Assembly: GCA_029884165.1 (NCBI GenBank)
Contig: JAOUIH010000022.1
Span: 1-49,274 of the forward strand
DNA length: 49,274 bases
Source of the DNA: Gammaproteobacteria bacterium
Lineage (GTDB): Bacteria; Pseudomonadota; Gammaproteobacteria; Steroidobacterales; Woeseiaceae
Direction of reading: 5' to 3'
The notes below the pieces were generated by a model. The model was not told the origin of the DNA. It did not search any database and saw nothing but the letters and a program-made list of their open reading frames with translations. Positions within the stretch are counted from its first letter, which is position 1; the number at the start of each line of letters is the position of its first letter. Positions 27,715-37,754 of the stretch are shown here, piece after piece. A program made the position numbers and the translations under genes.

Positions 27715-28335
27715 ATGCGGATGATCCTCGCCACGACGATCCTTACCCTCCTGCTGCCCGTCCCGGGCCATGCGGGGCAGGAACACGTGTACCGCTGGGT
27801 CGACAAGGATGGCCAGGTCCATTACGGCGACTCGATCCCGGCCGATGCGGCTGACTTCGAAAAGCAGGTCGTCAACGCGACCGGCGTCCCGGTCGATACA
27901 CTTCGCGGCAAACGCACGGCCGAGGAAATCGCCGAGGAGCTGCGTCAGCAGGAGCTGAAGGCGGCCATCGATGAACAGCGGCGCCAGGACGCAGCCCTGC
28001 TCGCAACCTACCTGACGCTGGACGAGATCACGATGCACCGCGATCGCCGCGTGGAGCTGTTCCAGGCGCAGGCCCGCGTGACCGAGCTGTACCTGCGAAA
28101 CCTCGAGCGGCGCCTCGAGTCGCTGATGGACGAGGCCAAGCGCTACCGGCCGTACAGCGAGGATCCGGACGCCCAAATGATGCCGGCCGATCTCGGTCGG
28201 GACATCCAGGACACCCGCAAGACGATCGACCGCCACCAGGGCAACCTGGCGCGCTTCCACAAGGACGAGCGGGAAATCATCGCCCGCTTCGACGTCGATA
28301 TAACGCGCTTCAAGGAATTGAAGGGCCTGAATTGA
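27715..28335 (+). CDS. DUF4124 domain-containing exported protein (second copy of family)
   Basis: A 206-residue protein with signal peptide MRMILATTILTLLLPVPGHA and the DUF4124 core HVYRWVDKDGQVHYGDSIP, then a long charged helical region predicted to form coiled coils (about 70-200, including LRQQELKAAIDEQRRQDAA and YLRNLERRLESLMDE). The start was placed at the ATG giving the signal peptide; about 115 bases separate it from pyrE. It resembles the family member at 7958-8416 in plan but not closely in sequence. Function unknown. It converges with dut. Confidence 0.82.
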   Translation: MRMILATTILTLLLPVPGHAGQEHVYRWVDKDGQVHYGDSIPADAADFEKQVVNATGVPVDTLRGKRTAEEIAEELRQQELKAAIDEQRRQDAALLATYLTLDEITMHRDRRVELFQAQARVTELYLRNLERRLESLMDEAKRYRPYSEDPDAQMMPADLGRDIQDTRKTIDRHQGNLARFHKDEREIIARFDVDITRFKELKGLN

Positions 28336-28428
28336 GTCAGGACCGGATCGCGGCGAGTCGCGCGCTCTCCGTCGGTCGAATGTACCGGTCGGATCCGCAA
28401 GCCTGATCCGGCTCCTCTCGAAATCTCC

Positions 28429-28884
28429 TTACTTCGTGCCCGAGTGCCCGAATCCGCCCGCGCCGCGCCGGCTCGACTCGAATTCCTCGACGACCGCGAA
28501 GCGGACCTGCTCGACCGGCACGAACACCATCTGTGCGATTCGCTCGCCCGGCTGCACCGTGTAGGCCCTGTTGCTGCGGTTCCAGCAGGAGATGTAGACC
28601 TGTCCCTGGTAGTCCGAATCGATCAGCCCGGTCAGGTTACCGAGCACCAGGCCGTGCTTGTGCCCCAGGCCCGAGCGCGGCAGCAGGACAGCCGCCAGCC
28701 CCGGATCGCCGATATGTATGGCGAGCCCGGTGGGCACCAGCACCGTGTCGCCCGGGTTCACGACCAGCGGCTGGTCGATGCAGGCGCGCATGTCGAGACC
28801 CGCGGAGCCATCCGTCGCGTATCCGGGCAACGGGATATCCTGTCCCACGCGCGAATCGAGTACCTTCAGTTCGATCGATCTCAA
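28429..28884 (-). CDS. dut: Deoxyuridine 5'-triphosphate nucleotidohydrolase
   Basis: A 151-residue trimeric dUTPase that hydrolyses dUTP to dUMP, keeping uracil out of DNA and supplying thymidylate synthesis. The five family motifs are visible: [52 protein letters not shown] and the C-terminal glycine-rich [11 protein letters not shown] that closes over the active site. Downstream of coaBC with an 11-base gap, the usual coaBC-dut order. Confidence 0.96.
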   Translation of the reverse strand: MRSIELKVLDSRVGQDIPLPGYATDGSAGLDMRACIDQPLVVNPGDTVLVPTGLAIHIGDPGLAAVLLPRSGLGHKHGLVLGNLTGLIDSDYQGQVYISCWNRSNRAYTVQPGERIAQMVFVPVEQVRFAVVEEFESSRRGAGGFGHSGTK

Positions 28885-28895
28885 GCGGTCTTCCT

Positions 28896-30152
28896 TCAGT
28901 CGCGGCTGGCCAGTGCCGGCAGTTCGGTCGCGGTGCCGGAGCCGAAACTGGCGTCGTAGCGTTCCGCGATCAGCTCGATGAGCTGCCGCGCAAGTTTCGT
29001 CTTGTCGGTCATCGGATAGGCTCGCTCCCCGGTGCGCCAGAACACGTGGACCGCGTTGGCTTCCTGGTCGAAGCCGCGGTCGGCGCCGACCTCGTTCGCA
29101 ACAATCATGTCGAGTTGCTTGCCCTCCAGCTTGGACAACGCATGCTCGCGCAGACGATCCGTCTCGGCGGCAAAGCCGACCGTGAACGGTCCGTCCTGCA
29201 GACGCGCCACGGAGGCCAGCACGTCCGGGCAGCGGACCAGCTCGACGCTCATTTCCGCCGCCTTTTTCTTCAGTTTGCCTGCCGCTGCCTGGCGCGGACG
29301 ATAGTCGGCCACCGCGGCGGCCGCGATAAAGACATCGACGTCGTCGATACGCGCGTGCGTCGCCGCAAGAAGCTCCTCGGCGGACTCGATGAAGACGCGC
29401 TCGACACCGGCTGGCGTCTCGATGCCGACCGGACCGCTCAGCAGGGTCACGCGGGCACCGGCCTCGCTGGCCGCTGCGGCGAGCGCGTAACCCATCCTGC
29501 CGGAGCTGCGATTGCTGATGTAGCGCACCGCGTCGATCGCTTCGCGTGTCGGACCGGCGGTGATCAGCACCCGTTTGCCCGCGAGCGGTCCGTTGGCGAC
29601 CGGCTGCCCGGCCGCATCCATTGCGAGCGCGGCCAGCTCGGCCGGCTCGAGCATGCGTCCCGGCCCCGTTTCGCCGCAGGCCTGGTCACCATCGGCCGGC
29701 CCGAGCACGCGTATGCCGCGCGACTCAATGAGCTGCCGGTTGGCCTGCACGGCCGGGTTCGCCCACATGACGTGGTTCATCGCAGGCGCGACAAGAATCG
29801 GGGCCTCCGTGGCAAGGCACAGTGTCGACAGCAGGTCCCGGGCTCCGCCGGTGGCAAGCGCCGCAAGGAAGTCGGCCGTCGCCGGGGCAACCAGGATGCG
29901 GTCGGCCCAGCGCGCCAGCTCTATGTGGCTCATGGCGGCCTCGGCGCTCTCGTCCCACAGGCTCGTCCGGACCGGCCGGCCCGAGACGGCCTGCAGCGCC
30001 GTAGACGTCACGAAATGGGCCGCTGCGTCGGTCATCACGACCTGCACGTCGGCGCCGCGCTCCCGCAGGCGGCGCACGAGATCGGGCGTTTTGTAGGCGG
30101 CTATGCCGCCGGTTACGCCGAGCAGGATGTTTCTGGGTTTCATGTAGTTCAT
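28896..30152 (-). CDS. coaBC: Bifunctional phosphopantothenoylcysteine decarboxylase / synthetase
   Basis: A 418-residue fusion for coenzyme A synthesis. The N-terminal CoaC flavoprotein half (about 1-190) shows [20 protein letters not shown], the catalytic histidine in [10 protein letters not shown] and the PAMNHVMW motif; the CoaB half (about 190-405) shows [27 protein letters not shown] and the AAAVADYRP motif. CoaB makes 4'-phosphopantothenoyl-cysteine and CoaC decarboxylates it using FMN. It is co-oriented with dut and diverges from radC, as in many gammaproteobacteria. Confidence 0.96.
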   Translation of the reverse strand: MNYMKPRNILLGVTGGIAAYKTPDLVRRLRERGADVQVVMTDAAAHFVTSTALQAVSGRPVRTSLWDESAEAAMSHIELARWADRILVAPATADFLAALATGGARDLLSTLCLATEAPILVAPAMNHVMWANPAVQANRQLIESRGIRVLGPADGDQACGETGPGRMLEPAELAALAMDAAGQPVANGPLAGKRVLITAGPTREAIDAVRYISNRSSGRMGYALAAAASEAGARVTLLSGPVGIETPAGVERVFIESAEELLAATHARIDDVDVFIAAAAVADYRPRQAAAGKLKKKAAEMSVELVRCPDVLASVARLQDGPFTVGFAAETDRLREHALSKLEGKQLDMIVANEVGADRGFDQEANAVHVFWRTGERAYPMTDKTKLARQLIELIAERYDASFGSGTATELPALASRD

Positions 30153-30292
30153 CGTGGCGCCGGAGGGCCGAGCTTAGCCTGATGGCCCGGCGCATTTCCA
30201 CCAAATGGCCGGCAAACCGGGCGTTTCGCTCGTGGCCAGTCCCGCCCCTCGCCGGCAAGCTCCGGAGTCGGGAACAGGAACGGAATCAATCC

Positions 30293-30988
30293 ATGGACGC
30301 ATCCACCACGGCGCCCGACGTGGTCCGGCCGCGAGGCGTCGGCGCGTTGCGGCAGAAACTCATGGACTCGGGCCCGGCAGCCCTGAGCGAGGCCGAACTG
30401 CTGGCCGTGCTGCTGCAGCCGGGCCGCCGCGGCGAGGCGGTGCTGGCCACCTCCGTCCGCCTGCTCCGCCGCTACGGCGGGTTGCGCCCGCTACTCGGGG
30501 CCAGCGCGGACGAGCTGTCCGCCGAGCGGGGCGTCGGCGGCGCGACGCTGGCGACGCTGCGGGCCCTGCCGGAGCTCGCCCGGCGCTATTTCGAGGCCAG
30601 CCTGCCGGTCGGGTCGGCGATACGGAGTCCGGCCGACACCGAGCGCTTCCTGCGCGCCCGGCTCCGCGACCTGCCGCACGAGTTGTTCTGCTGCCTGTTC
30701 CTCGACAACCGCCACCGGGTGCTGCGTTTCAGCGAAATGTTCCGGGGCACGATAGACGGGACGAGCGTTTACCCGCGCGAAGTGGTCAAGGAGGCGCTCG
30801 CTGTCAATGCGGCCGCCGTCATCCTGGCCCATAATCACCCCTCCGGCGTCGCCGAGCCCAGCCAGGCGGACGAGCGCATCACCCGGCGGCTGAAGGCGGC
30901 CCTGGAACTCGTCGATATCCGGCTGCTGGACCACCTGGTCATAGGCGATGCCTCGAGCACCTCGCTCGCGTCCCGCGGCCTGGTCTGA
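30293..30988 (+). CDS. radC: RadC-family JAB/MPN+ domain protein
   Basis: A 231-residue protein with an N-terminal helix-hairpin-helix-like UPF0758 domain (about 20-100) and a C-terminal MPN+ metallo-domain carrying Glu148 (FSEMF), His180-x-His182 in HNHPSG and Asp193. These residues bind zinc in JAB peptidases. RadC proteins were once linked to DNA repair, but that is not firmly established. The ATG at 30293 gives family length; a longer start at 30182 would overlap the coaBC promoter region. Positioned between coaBC and rpmB, the classical order. Confidence 0.92.
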   Translation: MDASTTAPDVVRPRGVGALRQKLMDSGPAALSEAELLAVLLQPGRRGEAVLATSVRLLRRYGGLRPLLGASADELSAERGVGGATLATLRALPELARRYFEASLPVGSAIRSPADTERFLRARLRDLPHELFCCLFLDNRHRVLRFSEMFRGTIDGTSVYPREVVKEALAVNAAAVILAHNHPSGVAEPSQADERITRRLKAALELVDIRLLDHLVIGDASSTSLASRGLV

Positions 30989-31000
30989 GCGCGCGCCACC

Positions 31001-31029
31001 TTGATTAGCGACGTCGAGGCTGGTATAAA
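31001..31029 (+). promoter_or_regulatory. Sigma70 promoter of rpmB-rpmG
   Basis: TTGATT (31001-31006), an ideal 17-base spacer and TATAAA (31024-31029). Transcription should begin near 31036, giving a leader of about 50 bases with a strong hairpin at its very start. Confidence 0.8.
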
Positions 31030-31039
31030 GTCCCGCTCT

Positions 31040-31060
31040 TTGTCCGCGGCTCGCGGACAA
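31040..31060 (+). other. Hairpin in the rpmB leader RNA
   Basis: TTGTCCGCG and CGCGGACAA form a perfect 9-bp stem around a GCT loop, close to the predicted 5' end of the rpmBG transcript. There is no T-run after it. It may stabilise the mRNA or bind a ribosomal protein; this is inference only. Confidence 0.5.
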
Positions 31061-31086
31061 CTTATAGTGAAATCAGAGACTTAACC

Positions 31087-31323
31087 ATGTCCAGGGTTTG
31101 TCAGGTCACCGGGAAGCGACCGCAGAGCGGCAACAACGTTTCCCACGCCAATAACAAGACGCGTCGGCGGTTTTTGCCGAACCTGCAGTACAAGCGTTTC
31201 TGGCTCGAGGCCGAGAAGCGCTACGTGCGGCTGCGGGTGTCCCACAAGGGTCTGCGGATCATCGACAAGCACGGCATCGACAAGATCGTTGCCGACCTCC
31301 GCGCCCAGGGGCAGCGGGTCTGA
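31087..31323 (+). CDS. rpmB: 50S ribosomal protein L28
   Basis: A 78-residue ribosomal protein with the L28 start [32 protein letters not shown] and the C-terminal [17 protein letters not shown]. It has the normal bacterial length. The two-cysteine zinc motif found in some L28 proteins is absent (only one Cys, at residue 5). It is transcribed with rpmG, which begins 18 bases later, from the promoter at 31001. Confidence 0.98.
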   Translation: MSRVCQVTGKRPQSGNNVSHANNKTRRRFLPNLQYKRFWLEAEKRYVRLRVSHKGLRIIDKHGIDKIVADLRAQGQRV

Positions 31324-31341
31324 TCGCCGGGAGAATGACTC

Positions 31342-31497
31342 ATGCGTGACAAGATCAAGCTGGTATCGAGCGAGGGTACGGGCCACTTCTACACGACGAC
31401 CAAGAACAAGCGGCTGCATCCCGAGAAGATGGAAGTCCGCAAGTACGATCCGGTCGCCCGCAAGCACGTGATCTACAAGGAAGCCAAGATCAAGTAA
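31342..31497 (+). CDS. rpmG: 50S ribosomal protein L33
   Basis: A 51-residue ribosomal protein: [19 protein letters not shown], then [16 protein letters not shown] and a basic end VIYKEAKIK. This is the cysteine-free (zinc-independent) form of L33. It is preceded by a GGGAGAATG-type ribosome site and follows rpmB by 18 bases, as usual. A perfect bidirectional terminator begins 30 bases after its stop. Confidence 0.97.
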   Translation: MRDKIKLVSSEGTGHFYTTTKNKRLHPEKMEVRKYDPVARKHVIYKEAKIK

Positions 31498-31526
31498 GCG
31501 GCTATCGCCGAATCAGACCGAATCAG

Positions 31527-31556
31527 AAAAAAACCCGCCATCGGCGGGTTTTTTTT
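31527..31556. terminator. Bidirectional intrinsic terminator between rpmG and the desaturase gene
   Basis: A 13-bp stem, AAAAAAACCCGCC paired with GGCGGGTTTTTTT around an ATC loop, with an A-run on one side and eight T on the other. It can end transcription of rpmBG on the plus strand and of the converging desaturase gene on the minus strand. Confidence 0.95.
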
Positions 31557-31579
31557 CGGGAATTTCACCGCGCGGGCGA

Positions 31580-32761
31580 TCAGTTCGGCGCCAGCCGGTA
31601 TGCCCGCAGCCGCGCCGCGAAGTCCTCGAGCGCCTGGATGCCGCTGGCCTCCGCCTCGGCGCACCATTGCTGCAACTGTGCGAGCAGCCGTTCGTTGCTG
31701 ACGTTGGCCCCGCTCCACAGTTCGCTCAGTCGCTCTCGAAAACGGTGCACCGTCTCGAGCGCCTGGTTGCGCGACAGGATCTCGCCGAGACGTGCGCGGG
31801 CACGCTCGTCCAGAAGTTTCGGCTGCCGCACCAGGAGCTTACGAGCGCGGCGCAGCATCTCGCCGCTGGCGGTTGCTGTGCGCTCCGTCCGCAGTACAGG
31901 CAGCGTCACCTGGCGCGTGTAGTCCCGCAGCACGTGCATCCGGTTCACGATCACCGCGCGCAGGTTTTCGATGTCTGCATGCAGACCCGGCCGCGGAGCG
32001 AGCACCGGCTTAGGCGCCACCTTGCGGACCCTGGCGAGCCCGAGCGCGCTCAGGATGCGGATGTACATCCAGCCGATGTCGAACTCCCAGCTCTGCACCG
32101 AGAACTTCGCCGATGTCGGGAATGCGTGGTGATTGTTGTGCAGTTCTTCGCCGCCGATCAGGATCCCCCAGGGAACGAGGTTGGTGGCGGCGTCATCGCA
32201 TTCGAAGTTGCGGTAGCCGCTGTGGTGACCCAGCCCGTTGATGATGCCGGCAGCGAATACCGGCATCGCGGCGAGCTGCACGGCAATCAGGATGATGCCG
32301 GGTACCCCGAACAGCAGCAGGTCCGTCACCACCAGCGTGATGATGCCGGCGTTCGGGTAGCGCAGGTAAACGTTGCGCTCGATCCAGTCGTCCGGCGTGC
32401 CGCGGCCGAATTTCTCGAGCGTCTCGGGCCTGTTTCTTTCGGCCTGGTAGAGCTCCGCGCCCTCCAGCAGCACCTTGCGCAGACCATATATCTGCGGGCT
32501 GTGCGGATCGTCCTTTGTCTCGCAGTATGCATGGTGCTTGCGGTGCACCGCGACCCACTCACGCGTCAGCATCCCCGACGTGCACCAGATCCAGAAACGG
32601 AAGAAATGCCGCAAGACCGGGTGCAGGTCGAGCGCCCGGTGCGCAGCATCGCGATGGAGATAGAGCGTAACGGCCATCATCGTAATCTGGACCATGACGA
32701 CGCCGGCTATCACGTAGCCCCAGAAGGAAAGGTCCAGCAGGCCGTACAGGTAATTCATCAA
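31580..32761 (-). CDS. Membrane fatty acid desaturase (delta-9 acyl-lipid/acyl-CoA type)
   Basis: A 393-residue di-iron desaturase with the three histidine boxes HRDAAH (36-41), HRKHH (73-77) and HNNHH (208-212), an additional GHHSGYRNFE near 178-187, and four membrane helices (about 12-32, 52-64, 138-160, 160-176). It introduces a double bond in acyl chains and so adjusts membrane fluidity, using oxygen. A charged helical extension of about 150 residues after the last box is unusual and unassigned. It is inserted between rpmG and mutM, which are neighbours in many gammaproteobacteria. Possible operator repeats overlap its promoter. Confidence 0.92.
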   Translation of the reverse strand: MMNYLYGLLDLSFWGYVIAGVVMVQITMMAVTLYLHRDAAHRALDLHPVLRHFFRFWIWCTSGMLTREWVAVHRKHHAYCETKDDPHSPQIYGLRKVLLEGAELYQAERNRPETLEKFGRGTPDDWIERNVYLRYPNAGIITLVVTDLLLFGVPGIILIAVQLAAMPVFAAGIINGLGHHSGYRNFECDDAATNLVPWGILIGGEELHNNHHAFPTSAKFSVQSWEFDIGWMYIRILSALGLARVRKVAPKPVLAPRPGLHADIENLRAVIVNRMHVLRDYTRQVTLPVLRTERTATASGEMLRRARKLLVRQPKLLDERARARLGEILSRNQALETVHRFRERLSELWSGANVSNERLLAQLQQWCAEAEASGIQALEDFAARLRAYRLAPN

Positions 32762-32788
32762 GGGAAACCCCGGTAATTGGAAACACGG

Positions 32789-32824
32789 CTTTCGACTATA
32801 AATGGAGCGAAAGGTTGCCGAAAG
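32789..32824 (-). promoter_or_regulatory. Candidate promoter and operator of the desaturase gene
   Basis: On the minus strand a -10-like TATAGT lies at 32800-32795. It is flanked by an inverted repeat CTTTCG (32789-32794) and CGAAAG (32808-32813), and a further CGAAAG occurs at 32819-32824, exactly 11 bases (one helical turn) from the previous one. The repeats would allow a repressor to cover the promoter; the regulator is unknown. Confidence 0.45.
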
Positions 32825-32915
32825 AAACAGGTCACGTTTTCGGCGTTTGCGGCGGCGCCGGTTTCTCGGGCCCCGCGATCACCTTATAGTAAGCGCCCCG
32901 CTCCGAGACCCAGAC

Positions 32916-33728
32916 ATGCCGGAATTGCCCGAAGTCGAAACCAGCCGCCGCGGCGTCGCGCCCTGGCTGGTGAACCAGCGCGTGCTCCACGTCGCCATTC
33001 GCGAGCCGAGGCTGCGCTGGCCGGTGCCGGCCGCCGTCAGCAAGGGGCTCACGGGCCGGACAATCCGGTCGCTGCGGCGCCGGGCGAAGTACCTGCTGAT
33101 CGACACCGACGCCGGCAGCGCCCTGCTGCACCTCGGCATGTCGGGGAGCCTGCGCATCGTCGAACCGGACGAGCCACCGGGCCGTCACGACCACTACGAC
33201 ATACTGTTGGAGAACGGCAAAGCGCTGCGCTTCCGCGATCCGCGCCGCTTCGGCTCGCTGCTCTGGGCCGAAGACCCGGAGCGGCATCCGTTGCTCTCCG
33301 GGCTCGGTCCGGAACCTCTCGGCCCGGACTTCGGCGGCGAATACCTGTGGCAGAAGGCCCGCGGCCGGCGCGTCGCCATCAAGCTGTTCATCATGAACGC
33401 CTCGATCGTCGTCGGGGTTGGCAACATCTATGCGAACGAATCGCTGTTCGCCGCCGGCATCAATCCGAAGCGGCAGGCCGGGCGTGTATCGCGGGAACGG
33501 ATGGGCGGGCTTGCCGATGCGATCCGCGGCATCCTCGAGAGCGCGATACGCGCGGGCGGCACGACGCTCCGGGATTTCACCGGGGGCGACGGGGAGCCCG
33601 GCTATTTCCGCACGCGGCTCGACGTCTACGAACGCGACGACCGGCCCTGCCGCCGTTGCGACGAGCCGGTCTCGCGCACGGTGCTGGGCCAGCGGTCGAC
33701 CTATTGGTGCAAACGCTGCCAAACCTGA
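32916..33728 (+). CDS. mutM: Formamidopyrimidine-DNA glycosylase
   Basis: A 270-residue glycosylase/AP lyase that removes 8-oxoguanine. After Met removal the catalytic Pro2-Glu3 of MPELPEVETS are exposed; the Lys of LHLGMSGSLR region, the NASIVVGVGNIYANE helix-two-turn-helix and the C-terminal zinc finger (CRRCDEP ... CKRC) are all present. A longer N-terminus is excluded because Pro2 must follow the initiator Met. A TATAGT at 32885-32890 could be its -10 box. It converges with coaD, 9 bases away. Confidence 0.97.
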   Translation: MPELPEVETSRRGVAPWLVNQRVLHVAIREPRLRWPVPAAVSKGLTGRTIRSLRRRAKYLLIDTDAGSALLHLGMSGSLRIVEPDEPPGRHDHYDILLENGKALRFRDPRRFGSLLWAEDPERHPLLSGLGPEPLGPDFGGEYLWQKARGRRVAIKLFIMNASIVVGVGNIYANESLFAAGINPKRQAGRVSRERMGGLADAIRGILESAIRAGGTTLRDFTGGDGEPGYFRTRLDVYERDDRPCRRCDEPVSRTVLGQRSTYWCKRCQT

Positions 33729-33737
33729 CGGACGGCG

Positions 33738-34852
<1,115 letters not shown>

Positions 34853-34951
34853 GTGCCGTCCTGAATGTCGAAACGCCGGTGACCGTTACCGCGCCCGGCG
34901 TGAGCATGCGGCAATCGAGGCGGTAGTTTAGGCGATTGCTGTGGAATCGGC

Positions 34952-35962
34952 ATGTGCCGATGCAGGTGGATCTTGGCTTTACCCGACGACAGGAAACAAT
35001 CCGGACAGTCGCCGCGCGCCGGTTTTCTCAGCCGGCTGCGCGCGAAACTGAATGCGAAGGCCGGCTGGCTTGGCCAGGATCTGCGCGACTTCGTGCCCGG
35101 CGGCAGGATCGACGAAGATACGCTCGAAGAGCTCGAGGCGCGGCTTGTCATGGCGGATGTCGGGGTGTCGGCGACCAGCAGGATCATCGCGGCGCTCGAG
35201 AAGCGCCTTGTCCGGCGCGAACTGGGCGACGTGGATGCGCTCCGGGCCGGTTTGCGTCAGACCCTGCTCGACATTCTCGAACCGGTCGAGCGTCCGCTGG
35301 TGCCGGATTCCTCCCAGGGGCCTTTCGTCGTACTGATGGTCGGCGTGAACGGCGCCGGCAAGACGACGACGATCGGGAAGCTGGCGAGGCGGTTCCTGTC
35401 GGAGGGGCGCACCGTCATGCTCGCGGCCGGCGATACCTTTCGCGCCGCCGCTGTCGAGCAGCTGCAGGCCTGGGGAGAGCGGAACCGTGTGCCGGTGATC
35501 GCCCAGCAGCCCGGCGCCGACCCGGCCGCCGTCATCTTCGACGCCTACGAGGCAGCCAGGGCGCGCGGCATCGACGTGCTGCTGGCGGATACCGCCGGTC
35601 GCCTGCAGAACCAGCAGGGATTGATGGACGAACTCACGAAGATCAAGCGTGTACTTGCTAGGAAGGAGCCGACCGCACCGCAGGAGATCATGCTCGTGCT
35701 CGACGCCGGTCTCGGGCAGAACGCGCTGTCGCAGGCCGAGAAGTTCAACGACGCGCTCGGCGTAACGGGTATCACGGTGACGAAGCTGGACGGGAGCGCA
35801 AAAGGCGGTATTCTGCTCGCCATCGCCGACAGGCTCGCGATCCCGGTGCGATTTATCGGCATCGGCGAGGCGGCGGAGGACATGCAGACCTTCTGTGCCA
35901 CCGAGTATGTCGACGCGCTGCTCGATGGTCGTACTGCAAACCGGGAAGGCGCACACAGTTGA
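34952..35962 (+). CDS. ftsY: Signal recognition particle receptor FtsY
   Basis: A 336-residue SRP-type GTPase that docks SRP-ribosome complexes at the membrane. The N domain (about 30-115) is followed by the G domain with G1 [10 protein letters not shown] (131-140), [24 protein letters not shown] and [10 protein letters not shown]. The long acidic A domain of E. coli FtsY is missing; only about 25 residues precede the amphipathic segment [16 protein letters not shown] that likely binds lipid. The ATG at 34952 gives an odd Cys-rich start; the TTG at 34973, after AGGTGG, is a serious alternative (MALPDDRKQ...). The stop overlaps ftsE (TTGA). Confidence 0.93.
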   Translation: MCRCRWILALPDDRKQSGQSPRAGFLSRLRAKLNAKAGWLGQDLRDFVPGGRIDEDTLEELEARLVMADVGVSATSRIIAALEKRLVRRELGDVDALRAGLRQTLLDILEPVERPLVPDSSQGPFVVLMVGVNGAGKTTTIGKLARRFLSEGRTVMLAAGDTFRAAAVEQLQAWGERNRVPVIAQQPGADPAAVIFDAYEAARARGIDVLLADTAGRLQNQQGLMDELTKIKRVLARKEPTAPQEIMLVLDAGLGQNALSQAEKFNDALGVTGITVTKLDGSAKGGILLAIADRLAIPVRFIGIGEAAEDMQTFCATEYVDALLDGRTANREGAHS

Positions 35963-36690
35963 TCCAGGTTGAAAACGTCGTCAAGCGATTTCCCGGCGGC
36001 CAGGAAGCCCTGCGAGGGCTCTCGCTCATCGTCGACAAAGGCGAAATGGTTTTTGTCACCGGCCATTCGGGCGCCGGCAAGAGCACGCTTCTGAAACTCA
36101 TAGCGCTCATCGACCGGCCGACCAGTGGCCAGGTGCTCGTCGACGGCCAGAATACGCGGCGAATTCCACGCCGCAGGATCCCCGCCTACCGGCGCCAGAT
36201 CGGCATGGTGTTCCAGGACCATAAGCTGCTCAACGATCGGCCCGTGTTCGACAATGTCGCCCTGCCGCTGGTGATCGCCGGCGTAGGCCGGCGCGAGGCC
36301 GCCCGGAAGGTCCGCGCGGCGCTCGACCAGGTAGACCTGCTGCGCAAGGAAAAGCAACCGCCGGAGACCCTGTCGTCGGGAGAGCAGCAGCGCGTAGGCA
36401 TCGCGCGCGCAATCGTCAGCCGCCCGAAGCTGCTGATCGCGGACGAGCCCACCGGCAACCTCGACCCGGATCTCTCGTTGGAGGTCATGCGCATCTTCCG
36501 TCGCTTCAACGAGGTCGGCGTCACCGTGCTCATTGCCAGTCACGATATCGCGCTGATCGATCAGCTCGGCTGCCGGCGGATACGCCTGGAGAACGGGGTC
36601 GTGCAACAGGATGACGAGGACGAGGAAGATTTCGTGGCCGACTATGCCGAAAACCTGCGTCCGGACGGAAGGCCTGATCCGTGGCCGTGA
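35959..36690 (+). CDS. ftsE: Cell division ABC-type ATPase FtsE
   Basis: A 243-residue ATPase of the FtsEX complex, which links the Z-ring to peptidoglycan hydrolase activation. Walker A GHSGAGKST is at 35-43, the Q-loop in GMVFQDHKLL, Walker B in LLIADEPTGNLD and the switch His in IASHDIAL. The ABC signature reads LSSGEQQR (138-145) where most FtsE have LSGGEQQR. An acidic C-terminal extension of about 25 residues (QQDDEDEEDF ...) is seen. TTG start overlapping the ftsY stop; overlaps ftsX by 10 bases. Confidence 0.95.
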   Translation: MIQVENVVKRFPGGQEALRGLSLIVDKGEMVFVTGHSGAGKSTLLKLIALIDRPTSGQVLVDGQNTRRIPRRRIPAYRRQIGMVFQDHKLLNDRPVFDNVALPLVIAGVGRREAARKVRAALDQVDLLRKEKQPPETLSSGEQQRVGIARAIVSRPKLLIADEPTGNLDPDLSLEVMRIFRRFNEVGVTVLIASHDIALIDQLGCRRIRLENGVVQQDDEDEEDFVADYAENLRPDGRPDPWP

Positions 36691-37646
36691 GACAGCACAG
36701 GGATGCGCTCTCCGCGGCGCGACGATCTTCGCCGCTGACGATCTGGCTCAGTCGCCACGCGAGCAACTGCCTCGGCGCGCTGGGCCGCATTGCCCGGCAG
36801 CCTTTTGCAAGCTTCCTGACTATCCTCGTCATAGCCGTTACGCTGGCGCTGCCCGCCTCGATGCATCTCGTCATCAAGAACGCGCGCTCGGTCAGCGGCG
36901 GCTGGGACAGCGCGCTCGATTTCTCGCTTTACCTCAAGCCCGGCGTTACTCGAACACAGGCCGAGCGGCTCGCCGATATCATCGAGCAACGTGCGGACGT
37001 CGAGACCGTAACGCTGATTCCCGCCGACGAGGCGCTCGCCGAGTTCAAGGCGCAATCGGGTTTCGGGGCAGCGCTCGATCACCTGGCGGAAAATCCGCTG
37101 CCGCACACGCTCGTGGTCCGACCCGGCAGCGCGATGACCGGCCTGTCCGTCACCCTGCTGAACGAGGAACTCGCGAACCTGCCGGAGACCGACTTCGTGC
37201 AGGTCGATACCGAGTGGGTGCAGCGCTTTCTCGTCATCCTCGACATGCTGCAGCGGGCGATCACGATCGGCTCGTTGCTGCTCGGCGCCGCCATCATCGT
37301 AATCATCGGCAACACGATCCGGCTCGATATCCAGAACCGGCGCGAGGAGATCGAGGTAACGAAACTGATCGGTGCGAGCAATGCGTTCGTGCGCCGGCCG
37401 TTCCTGTATTCCGGTCTCTGGTACGGGCTCGGCGGCGGCACGCTGGCCCTGATCCTGGTCGGCTACGGGGTCTACATGCTGGACGCGCCCGCCGGCCGGC
37501 TGGCCGGCCTGTACAACAGCGCCTATCGCCTTTTGTCGCTCGATCTCCGCGAAAGCCTGGCCATCATCGGCACCGGGGTGCTGCTGGGCCTCGTCGGCTC
37601 CTGGCTCGCGGTGGCCCGTCACCTGCGCCGCATCGAGCCGCGCTGA
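36681..37646 (+). CDS. ftsX: Cell division protein FtsX
   Basis: A 321-residue inner-membrane partner of FtsE with four membrane helices (about 43-63, 190-215, 250-270, 290-312) and a periplasmic domain between the first two (about 65-185) that in relatives contacts EnvC or other hydrolase activators. The ITIGSLLLGAAIIVIIGNTIR and NRREEIEVTKLIGA motifs are diagnostic. GTG start inside the end of ftsE. It ends 166 bases before rpoH, in the usual ftsYEX-rpoH order. Confidence 0.94.
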   Translation: MAVRQHRDALSAARRSSPLTIWLSRHASNCLGALGRIARQPFASFLTILVIAVTLALPASMHLVIKNARSVSGGWDSALDFSLYLKPGVTRTQAERLADIIEQRADVETVTLIPADEALAEFKAQSGFGAALDHLAENPLPHTLVVRPGSAMTGLSVTLLNEELANLPETDFVQVDTEWVQRFLVILDMLQRAITIGSLLLGAAIIVIIGNTIRLDIQNRREEIEVTKLIGASNAFVRRPFLYSGLWYGLGGGTLALILVGYGVYMLDAPAGRLAGLYNSAYRLLSLDLRESLAIIGTGVLLGLVGSWLAVARHLRRIEPR

Positions 37647-37754
37647 GCGGGCGCTTCGGCGGCCAGTCGGCCTGGGCCCTGCGCGCCCAGGCAAGTCCAA
37701 GTCGCTGATTTTAAATTATTATTTTTCCCAAACAGCCGGGAACCCGCTCCCCGT

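Noticed and set aside
37671-37691. CCTGGGC-N7-GCCCAGG hairpin as a terminator for ftsYEX
   Set aside because: Short stem and the nearest T-rich tract is about 17 bases beyond; cannot be called a terminator.
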